Assembly (NCBI GenBank): GCA_019314155.1
Contig: JAFCZV010000145.1
Coordinates: 1 to 9,312 of the forward strand
DNA from: Deltaproteobacteria bacterium
GTDB lineage: Bacteria > Desulfobacterota > Desulfobacteria > Desulfobacterales > UBA11574
DNA: 9,312 nucleotides
Direction of reading: 5' to 3'
In this document: piece after piece, positions 1 through 5,901 of the stretch
How the letters are laid out: every line of letters starts with the position of its first letter
Position numbering within the stretch: position 1 is the stretch's first letter
Translations under genes and position numbers: made by a program
Notes under the pieces: model-generated
What the model saw: the letters and a program-made list of their open reading frames with translations, nothing else
What the model was told of the DNA's origin: nothing
Databases searched by the model: none

Positions 1-750
1 CCTGCCACACCCGACACGGTGCATACCATTGTGTTTTGGTCAAAAAATTTCGGTCCTTTCATCCAAAGGGATGTGGGCCGCCAGCTTTTGAAAATGGGAT
101 ACAATCTTTTTTTTAACTTTACCATTAACGCTAAATCATTTCTGCTGGAACCGCGTGTCCCGTCTTTAAGTCAGCGCCTCGAACAGCTTCGAGACCTTTG
201 CCAAACCTTCGACCCCAAAACGGTCAACTGGAGATTCGATCCGATCTGCTTCTTTAAAACCGGACCAAACGTCATCGAGGACAATTTAAATGATTTTACC
301 AGGATTTCCACTTGGGTCAAGATACAAAAACGTCTATCGTCTATTCCGGGGTTTTCGTTCGTCGATCCCGGGCTGCGGAAAAAAATAGAAATTCTTCTAA
401 AGATGGAGAAAGTGCTCGCTGAAAAAAATATCGATTTATACACCTGCTGCGAAAAAGAGGTGATGGATGCGTTGCCTTTGGATTCCAACGTCAATAAAAG
501 TTCCTGCATCCCCAGTGATTTTCTTGTTGAGATCTTTGGCGGAAGCCTTAGTTTAAGAAAGGATACGGGTCAGAGAATAACCCATGGATGCGGGTGCAGG
601 GTCTCGGTGGACATCGGATCTTACCCATTGCACCCCTGTTACCATAACTGTCTGTTCTGCTATGCCAATCCAAACTCTCGAGATTTCGCCGATTGGCATG
701 GAAAAAAACGAAGCGTTTCAAATCATGAAAATCGGGTCCGTTCAACTTGA
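1..750 (+). CDS. DUF1848 family protein, 5'-truncated by window edge
   Basis: The reading frame is open from base 1, and the residues before the GTG at 19 (ending DTVHTIVFWSKN) match the interior of DUF1848 proteins, so the true start lies upstream. Family marks seen: VHTIVFWSKN, WRFDPI, TCCEKEV, FGG.LSLRKD.GQR, CGC.VSVDIGSY and the C-terminal HPCYHNCLFCYANP. The last contains Cys-x3-Cys-x2-Cys (codons at 637, 649, 658), the spacing of radical SAM [4Fe-4S] sites, but at the C-terminus; a CGC pair lies at 589-597. The family has no established function, so an iron-sulfur or radical SAM-like role is inference. The usual SF.D.Y-type segment after the RFDPI region appears missing near 307-318, where FTRISTWV runs straight into KIQKRL; this may be an in-frame deletion. 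The tail after YANP is unconserved and overlaps dusB by 26 nt. Confidence 0.85.
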   Translation, partial: PATPDTVHTIVFWSKNFGPFIQRDVGRQLLKMGYNLFFNFTINAKSFLLEPRVPSLSQRLEQLRDLCQTFDPKTVNWRFDPICFFKTGPNVIEDNLNDFTRISTWVKIQKRLSSIPGFSFVDPGLRKKIEILLKMEKVLAEKNIDLYTCCEKEVMDALPLDSNVNKSSCIPSDFLVEIFGGSLSLRKDTGQRITHGCGCRVSVDIGSYPLHPCYHNCLFCYANPNSRDFADWHGKKRSVSNHENRVRST

Positions 751-1655
751 TAATTTTACAATTTTAGCACCCCTTGCGGGTATTACCAATTTGCCGTTCC
801 GACTCCTGGCAAAATCGGCGGGGTGTGCACTGGTCTGTTCAGAAATGGTCAGTTCCAATGGTCTGGCGTACCGATCCGTCAAAACGGAAGAATTGCTCCA
901 AAGCCGTTCCGAAGAGAAGCCGCTGTCTGCCCAGATATTCGGTTCAGATCCGATTATCATGGCTGAAGCTGCGGCCATTGTGGAAGCTTCGGGTGCCGAC
1001 ATCCTGGACATCAATCTCGGTTGTTCGGTTAAAAAGGTGCTTAAAACCGGTTCAGGTTCGGCCTTGATGAAAGCACCCCGAAAGGTCGAAAAGATTCTCC
1101 TTGCGGTCAGAGACAAAATAAAAATTCCGCTGACCATCAAAATAAGGACCGGATGGGAAAAATCCGGTGATCAGGCGTTTAATATCGCTGCCATAGCAGA
1201 CGCCAGCGGTGTGGACGCCATTACCGTGCATCCTCGCATGGCCACCCAGGGATTCGGGGGCAAAGCGGACTGGTCTCTGATTGCCAAAATAAAAAACAAG
1301 GTATCCATTCCGGTGATCGGAAATGGAGATATTGTAACACCGGAAGATGCATTAAGCATGAAAAACGAAACTGCTTGTGATTTGGATATTTTCTCAGGTG
1401 ATGTCTTTGATCAACGGTACTGAGATGGGTGCTCCGGTTGTTGCCGAACGTTTTGACGTTATGACGAAATATCTGAAGACTTCCATAGAGTGCTTTGGAG
1501 AAAAACGGGCTTGCCGGATGATGCGCAGCCATTTGGGGTGGTTTGTCAAGGGATTGCCTCACAGCAGCAGGTTTCGTGAATCGATCAAGCGGATCGAGAC
1601 GGAAAACGAAGCCCTATCTTTGATTGGAGAATATAAAGAGGCTTTACTTGATTGA
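725..1655 (+). pseudogene. dusB: tRNA-dihydrouridine synthase B, frameshifted by ~35-nt deletion
   Basis: DusB is an FMN-dependent enzyme that reduces specific uridines of tRNA D-loops with NADPH. The ATG at 725 gives the family-typical MKIGSV start; in-frame codons further upstream (698, 584) only add non-homologous residues. Seen: APLAGITNLPFR (residues 15-26), catalytic Cys100 in NLGCSVKKV, GSALM, KIRTGW, VHPRM..QGF.GKADW and PVIGNGDI. At residue 219 (GAT, 1379-1381) the frame leaves homology and stops at 1423 after an unrelated tail. The conserved C-terminus resumes in the third frame at TGG 1383 (WIFSQVM) and reads through KTSIECFGEKRACRMMRSHL and GWFVKGLPHSSRFRESIKRI to TGA at 1653-1655. 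The missing part is the 12-residue, FMN phosphate-binding MIGR..x.GNP-type segment; restoring it gives about 321 residues, the E. coli DusB length. Without it the enzyme should be inactive. It follows DUF1848 on the same strand, probably one transcript. Confidence 0.9.
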
Positions 1656-1705
1656 AAATTCATTCCCTGTTCTTGCAGACGTGGGGGTTGACTAAAAGCC
1701 GCTTT

Positions 1706-1729
1706 AAAATCTTCCGGTGGGTGATTTTT
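1706..1729 (+). terminator. weak candidate terminator after dusB
   Basis: AAAATC (1706-1711) pairs with GATTTT (1723-1728), with CC/GG inside, followed by a modest T-rich stretch. The stem is mostly A-T and short, so this is only a weak candidate for ending the DUF1848-dusB transcript about 50 nt past its stop. Confidence 0.25.
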
Positions 1730-1767
1730 GAGTCTTTCTCATGAAAAACATCAAGGAGAAAATAAAT

Positions 1768-1783
1768 AAATAAATATTTATTT
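1768..1783. repeat. perfect 16-bp A/T palindrome
   Basis: AAATAAATATTTATTT is its own reverse complement and sits at the end of a run of TAAA tetramers (from about 1761). It could be a protein-binding or easily melted site, or simply AT-rich composition. No function can be assigned. Confidence 0.45.
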
Positions 1784-1842
1784 TGTCGATTTTTTACGAT
1801 ACGGTAATCTAAGACCATAAAAGCATATAACCTAAACCGAGC

Positions 1843-1966
1843 GTTTCAAATAGTGCCAGGGTTATAAAAAAGTAATAATTATAATAAATATATAAGGCCA
1901 AAGTCGTTAATAGGTTTCATCTAATGGGTGGATTTAATCAAGCAAAAAATTGTCACCATTTGAAAC
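1843..1966. repeat. 13-bp inverted repeat enclosing AT-rich DNA
   Basis: GTTTCAAATAGTG at 1843-1855 is matched in inverted orientation by CACCATTTGAAAC at 1954-1966, 12 of 13 positions agreeing. The 98 bases between are AT-rich and noncoding. The right copy directly abuts the larger palindrome at 1972-2075, so both may belong to one dispersed element. No flanking target duplication was recognised. Confidence 0.45.
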
Positions 1967-1971
1967 CCTTC

Positions 1972-2075
1972 GGGATTGCCGATTTTACCGGATCTGCTGT
2001 GTTGCAGGGCGCTTGCGGTAGCTGACTACAGCGGCACCCCCTGCGCCTTGCATCTCCGGAAAACTCGACAATCGC
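1972..2075. repeat. ~104-bp imperfect palindrome, REP/MITE-like element
   Basis: The outer arms 1972-1992 and 2055-2075 pair at 17 of 21 positions. An inner pair, 2001-2012 with 2043-2054, matches at 10 of 12. The centre holds a small GTAG-CTGA-CTAC hairpin (2018-2029), with an alternative GCTG/CAGC pairing at 2021-2032. The whole could form a cruciform in DNA or a long stem in RNA. It is more GC-rich than the surrounding DNA. It encodes nothing visible, and no transposase lies near. A dispersed intergenic repeat of the REP or nonautonomous type is the most likely reading; a structured 5' leader or small RNA is an alternative. Confidence 0.6.
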
Positions 2076-2091
2076 TCAATTTAGGTATAAA
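2065..2091 (+). promoter_or_regulatory. candidate sigma70 promoter for the lipoprotein gene
   Basis: A TATAAA box at 2086-2091 is preceded by TCGACA at 2065-2070, five of six matches to TTGACA, but the 15-bp spacer is short. The -35-like hexamer lies inside the right arm of the palindrome, so the repeat could supply part of the promoter. Tentative. Confidence 0.25.
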
Positions 2092-2164
2092 AGATGTGTT
2101 TTGAAACAGCTGCTAATGTTCTTCACCTCAGCTTGAGAGATGTCCGGGCTGAACAGGAGGAATT

Positions 2165-2482
2165 ATGAATTTTGAAAAACGATATTTTTTATTGGCTGCT
2201 TTTTGTCTGTTTGTTCTATTCGCATGTACCACAATGCCCATCGAGCAGAATACATGGCTCGATACCCCGAAAAACCATGTTAACAATGGCAACATATTGT
2301 TAAAAGCAGGTAAAATTGATGACGCATTCCGTGAGTTCAGCCGTGCCAAGGAACTCGATGAGAATTATCCACCGGCGTATGTTGGCCTCAGCCTGGTATA
2401 CGGCGTAAAGGGTGACGATGAGACTTCATCCGTGTACATGAAAAAAGCAATTAACCTCTTGAAGGAACAGGTCAACAAGTAG
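2165..2482 (+). CDS. small TPR lipoprotein
   Basis: A 105-residue protein beginning at an ATG with a strong AGGAGG site at 2155-2160, four bases upstream, which fixes the start. Residues 1-21 form a lipoprotein signal peptide: basic EKR, a hydrophobic run, then LFAC with Cys21 as the lipidation site (Phe at -2 is slightly atypical). The residue after Cys is Thr, not Asp, suggesting delivery to the outer membrane. Residues about 40-95 contain one clear tetratricopeptide unit (NILLKAGKIDDAFREFSRA followed by KELDENYPPAYVGLSLVYG) and a second helical stretch. TPRs mediate protein contacts; the partner is unknown. It stands alone between an intergenic repeat and a terminator, so it is probably monocistronic. 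Homologues can be longer, so a shortened C-terminus is possible but not demonstrable. Confidence 0.85.
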   Translation: MNFEKRYFLLAAFCLFVLFACTTMPIEQNTWLDTPKNHVNNGNILLKAGKIDDAFREFSRAKELDENYPPAYVGLSLVYGVKGDDETSSVYMKKAINLLKEQVNK

Positions 2483-2527
2483 ACATTGATGGTGCTTGAT
2501 TTTCAGAAAATTTTGGATAAAAAATTA

Positions 2528-2554
2528 AAAGCCGGCCTAGAAAGCGCCGGCTTT
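2528..2554. terminator. bidirectional hairpin terminator
   Basis: AAAGCCGGC (2528-2536) pairs perfectly with GCCGGCTTT (2546-2554) around a 9-nt loop. On the plus strand it lies 45 nt after the lipoprotein stop. On the minus strand it lies about 45 nt after the ahcY stop and is followed by a T-rich run, so it probably ends both converging transcripts. Confidence 0.8.
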
Positions 2555-2599
2555 GTTTATTGTGCAATGGACAATCAAAAACCTTCAATCTTCAAACGC

Positions 2600-3856
2600 C
2601 TATGTTCCCATACTCCATGATGCCAGGTATTTTTTCTGTTCGGCCGTAAGTGTGTCGATCTTGACCTTCATGGAAGAAAGTTTTTCTCTGGCGATGGCGT
2701 TGTCTATCTTTTCGGGTACGGGATAGACATCGTTTTCAAACCTCTTTTTGCTTTTCACCATATATTCGATACTCAATGCCTGGTTGGCGAAGCTCATATC
2801 CATCACGCTGGACGGATGCCCCTCGGCAGATGCAAGATTGATCAGCCTGCCATCCCCCAGAATATTAACGCGGTTTCCATTTTCAAGAACATGCTCTTCA
2901 ACGAGGGGTCGAATTTCTTTTCGTGATTTTGTTATAGATTCAAGTCCGTTAAGATCGAGTTCCACGTTGAAATGACCGGAGTTGGCCACAATGGCACCGT
3001 CTTTCATGATCTTGAAATGTTCCTTGCGAATTACATTGATATTCCCGGTCACCGTACAGAAAAAATCGCCGATCCTTGCTGCCTGGCGGATGGGCATCAC
3101 TCTGAAACCTTCCATGACCGCTTCGAGAGCAGCGGTGGGATCGATTTCTGTGATAATAACGTTGGCGCCCATTCCTTTTGCTCTGAGTGCGAGTCCCTTT
3201 CCGCACCATCCATATCCGCAAACAACGAAATTAGATCCTGCAAGGAGCCGGTTCGTGGCGCGAATGATTCCGTCTATGGTGCTCTGTCCGGTACCGTAAC
3301 GGTTATCAAATAGATGTTTGGTCTTAGCGTCATTTACCGCTATGATGGGGTACTGTAAAACACCGTTTGCGGCCATACTTTTAAGCCGAATTATGCCGGT
3401 GGTCGTTTCTTCGGTGCCGCCTCGAACATTCTTGATAAGCTCGGTGCGTTCGGAGTGAATGGTAGAAACCAGATCTGCACCGTCATCCATTGTGTATTGG
3501 GGTTTAATATCAAGGGCGGAGTTGATGTGCTTGTAATATGTTTCGTTGTCTTCACCTTTGATGGCAAAAACAGAAATTTTGTCATTTTTAACCAGTGAAG
3601 CCGCCACATCATCCTGTGTGCTCAAAGGGTTGGAGGCACATAGCGCAATTTTGGCGCCCCCTGCCTTTAGTGTTTGCATCAGTGAAGCGGTTTCGGTGGT
3701 GACATGAAGGCAGGCGGCTAATCGAATGCCTTTTAACGGTGTTTCCTCAGCAAATCTTTTTCTAATGTTGTTGAGTACCGGCATGTTTTGATTGGCCCAT
3801 TCGATCCGGAGCAAGCCTTCCTTTGCGAGTTTTAGTTCCTTAACATCGTAGTCCAT
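2600..3856 (-). CDS. ahcY: adenosylhomocysteinase
   Basis: Cytosolic, NAD-dependent S-adenosylhomocysteine hydrolase that reversibly splits SAH to adenosine and homocysteine, removing the product inhibitor of methyltransferases. At 418 residues it is the short bacterial/archaeal form. Seen: substrate-site CLHVTTETA (49-57), GGTEETTTG (146-154), NDAKTKHLFDNRYGTGQS (175-192), the Rossmann NAD motif GYGWCGKG (214-221), the TEIDP strand end (236-240) and GHPSSVMDMSFANQAL (346-361). The C-terminus IDTLTAEQKKYLASW is intact; the family's longer K.YRY-type tail is absent, as in other short forms. The start is fixed by AAGGAG at 3868-3873. Only 19 nt separate it from the original metK stop at 3876, so the two form an operon of the activated methyl cycle. 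It shows no lesion, unlike its neighbour. Confidence 0.97.
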   Translation of the reverse strand: MDYDVKELKLAKEGLLRIEWANQNMPVLNNIRKRFAEETPLKGIRLAACLHVTTETASLMQTLKAGGAKIALCASNPLSTQDDVAASLVKNDKISVFAIKGEDNETYYKHINSALDIKPQYTMDDGADLVSTIHSERTELIKNVRGGTEETTTGIIRLKSMAANGVLQYPIIAVNDAKTKHLFDNRYGTGQSTIDGIIRATNRLLAGSNFVVCGYGWCGKGLALRAKGMGANVIITEIDPTAALEAVMEGFRVMPIRQAARIGDFFCTVTGNINVIRKEHFKIMKDGAIVANSGHFNVELDLNGLESITKSRKEIRPLVEEHVLENGNRVNILGDGRLINLASAEGHPSSVMDMSFANQALSIEYMVKSKKRFENDVYPVPEKIDNAIAREKLSSMKVKIDTLTAEQKKYLASWSMGT

Positions 3857-3875
3857 TGACTGTATATCTCCTTCC

Positions 3876-5026
3876 CTAAATTCCTGCTTTTTCCTTTAAG
3901 ATGTCAACCATATTGGTTTTTTCCCAGGAAAATTCAGGTTCATTTCTTCCAAAGTGGCCGTATGCCGAAGTTTTTTTAAAGATGGGACGTAAAAGATCAA
4001 GGTATTCAATAATGGCACATCCAGGATTATTTCCTTAACGCGGTGCTTGGGTATCACACCGGTTCCCATAAGATCCAGCATTACGGAGACTGGCTGCGCG
4101 ACCCCGATGGAATAGGCAACCTGTAATTCACATTTTTTTGCAAGACCGGCGGCGACCACATTTTTTGCAATATGTCTGGCCATGTAAGACGCGCTGCGGT
4201 CGACCTTTGAAGGATCTTTTCCGGAGAAGCATCCGCCGCCGTGACTTCCTTGCCCCCCGTAAGTGTCGACGATGATCTTGCGCCCTGTCATGCCGCAGTC
4301 TCCCATAGGGCCGCCGATAACAAACTTGCCTGTGGCATTTACAAGATATCGGGTATCACCGTCTATGTATTTTTGCGGGATCACTTTTTTGATGACCTCT
4401 TCAATGATCGCTTCTTTTAGCTCTTCGTGGGAGATATCCGGTTTATGCTGGGCGGCAATGACGATGGTATCGACGCGTTTAGGAGTTCCGTTTTCGTATT
4501 CGATGGTTACCTGGGATTTTCCGTCCGGTCTCAGAAAATCGAGGGCACCGTTTTTACGAACCGTGGTTAGGCGTTGGCACAGTTTATGGGCATACATAAT
4601 CGGCATGGGCATAAGTTCCGGCGTTTCATCGGTGGCAAACCCGAACATCAAGCCTTGATCTCCGGCACCCTGATCTTTGAAAAGCCCTTCGCCGACGTTG
4701 ACTCCCTGAGCGATATCCTGCGATTGATGATCAATACTTGTGATGACCGAGCAGGTCTGCCAGTCAAATCCCATTTTGGATGAATGATATCCTATTTCAC
4801 GAATTGTATTCCTTACAATCTTCGGCATATCGACGTAACAGCTGGTTGTAATCTCACCGGCAATAAAGGCCAGGCCGGTTGTTACCAAAGTTTCACAGGC
4901 GACTCTGCAGTCTTTGTCTTTCTCCATAATAGAATCGAGAATCGAATCTGATATGGCGTCAGCAACCTTGTCAGGATGGCCTTCGGTGACAGATTCAGAT
5001 GTAAAGAAAAATTGTTCGTTACCCAT
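3876..5026 (-). pseudogene. metK: S-adenosylmethionine synthetase, frameshifted by ~19-nt deletion
   Basis: MetK makes S-adenosylmethionine from methionine and ATP and is normally essential. The start is ATG at 5026, preceded by AAGGGAG; the frame opens further upstream (to 5095), but those 23 residues are not MetK-like. Seen: TSESVTEGHPDK (9-20), GAGDQGLMFGFA (120-131), GGPMGDCGMTGRK (238-250), DTYGG (254-258) and HGGGCFSGKDPSKVDRSA (262-279). After residue 337 (EIILDV, codon at 4016-4018) the frame runs into a foreign tail ending at TAA 3896. From ATT at 4013 another frame gives the true C-terminus, IIEYLDLLRPIFKKTSAYGH then FGRNEPEFSWEKT..., to TAG at 3876. What is missing is the 7-residue FDLRP..-type segment less two bases, a 19-nt deletion; the repaired length would be 389. 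As written, the product would lack the conserved AYGHFGR region. ahcY is directly downstream. Confidence 0.92.
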
Positions 5027-5145
5027 TAAGTTCTCCCTTATTTTGTGTTCTGTTATGGTTCTAAAGTGGTTCGGCAGTTTGGCCCTTTGAAACAAGCTGA
5101 TTTAAGAAGAGCTTCGAGTGGGATTGAATTCTGTGCCGGGAACTT

Positions 5146-5901
5146 TTAAAAGCCGAACAGTTGCTTCCACTCTTGGCTCCCTTTTTTGAAAATGACTTCG
5201 TCCTTACCTATATGCATTATATTGACTCTGTCAATAAATTCTCCCTCCCGAACAACACGACCGTTAATAACAGCAAGGCGGCTTTTTGGATCACTGAACC
5301 AGGCAATTGCCTGAAGTTCAAGCTTCGACTCGGCGGCTTGCTTAATGGGTATTGATATAGACCACTCGGCTTTTTTCTGTTCTCCAGGTTTTTCGCTGAA
5401 CGTTTCTTGTTGAATTCGTTCTGATCGGGACGTTTTCTCTTTAGAAAGACTCAAAGGTGTTATAGGTTTGGTTTCTGTTTTTTCAACAGACGACAGACCT
5501 TTTGCCACAATTGTGCCATAAGATTCGGATGTTTTCTTCGTTGTACCCTTAATCGATTGAGTATCTTTGGTATCTGTTTCAGGAGATGAACTTTTTCGGG
5601 CCGGACCCTGCCCGGAAACCTTTTTTTCAGGAACGCTTAAAACAGCAGGGGGCGGCGTTTGAATTTTTGAAACCAGCGTCGGCTTTGGGTGCCATGGTTT
5701 CAAATTTAAGGCGAGCCCTATGCTGAAAGCTATGACCAGCGAAGCAAGAATCAGGAAAAAATTTTTCTTAAGGCCAAGACCACCGGAGATGCCTTTACGA
5801 GCCGACATTCCCTTAGATTTTGTTTGATGCCAGAAACGAGCTTCACTTTTTTCAGGGAATTCGTTTTCAAGCTTTTTTAATGCCTTTAATATTGAACTCA
5901 A
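5146..5901 (-). CDS. gspB: type II secretion GspB-like inner-membrane protein
   Basis: A 251-residue bitopic membrane protein. It begins with the family's SSILKALKKLE motif, then a transmembrane helix at about 47-66 (FFLILASLVIAFSIGLAL), a Pro/Ser/Lys/Thr-rich periplasmic linker (70-185) and a C-terminal GspB domain (about 193-251: LELQAIAWFSDPKSRLAVIN, then GRVVREG, and a final W.QLFGF). In Aeromonas, ExeA and ExeB form a complex that binds peptidoglycan and helps assemble the secretin in the outer membrane. The start is a TTG at 5901; it overlaps the gspA stop as TTGA, and the conserved motif starts right after it, so an internal ATG at residue 32 is not the start. The overlap implies translational coupling with gspA. 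Confidence 0.88.
   Translation of the reverse strand: MSSILKALKKLENEFPEKSEARFWHQTKSKGMSARKGISGGLGLKKNFFLILASLVIAFSIGLALNLKPWHPKPTLVSKIQTPPPAVLSVPEKKVSGQGPARKSSSPETDTKDTQSIKGTTKKTSESYGTIVAKGLSSVEKTETKPITPLSLSKEKTSRSERIQQETFSEKPGEQKKAEWSISIPIKQAAESKLELQAIAWFSDPKSRLAVINGRVVREGEFIDRVNIMHIGKDEVIFKKGSQEWKQLFGF

Larger units (their letters stand above)
1656..2164. other. gene-free AT-rich intergenic interval
   Basis: About 509 bases with no credible coding region. The left half (about 1750-1920) is very AT-rich, with TAAA-type runs and a perfect AT palindrome. The right half carries a GC-richer ~104-bp imperfect palindrome followed by a TATAAA box and the leader of the lipoprotein gene. A tiny ATG-started ORF at 1741 of ten codons has no support. 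I see no tRNA, rRNA or known riboswitch fold here. Confidence 0.7.

Noticed and set aside
584..724. Upstream extension of dusB to 584 or 698
   Set aside because: These residues have no resemblance to DusB and lie over the conserved DUF1848 C-terminus; the family start MKIGS is at 725.
1377..1655. Separate small gene in the third frame
   Set aside because: Its sequence is plainly the DusB C-terminal domain and it has no ribosome site; it is the second half of the broken dusB.
3876..4020. Programmed ribosomal frameshift in dusB or metK
   Set aside because: Conserved residues are absent at both junctions, so a frame change alone cannot restore the proteins; no slippery heptamer with a downstream structure was seen.
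5027..5145. SAM or SAH riboswitch ahead of metK-ahcY
   Set aside because: The 119-nt leader shows no recognisable SAM-I, SAM-II or SAH core motif and no strong terminator hairpin.
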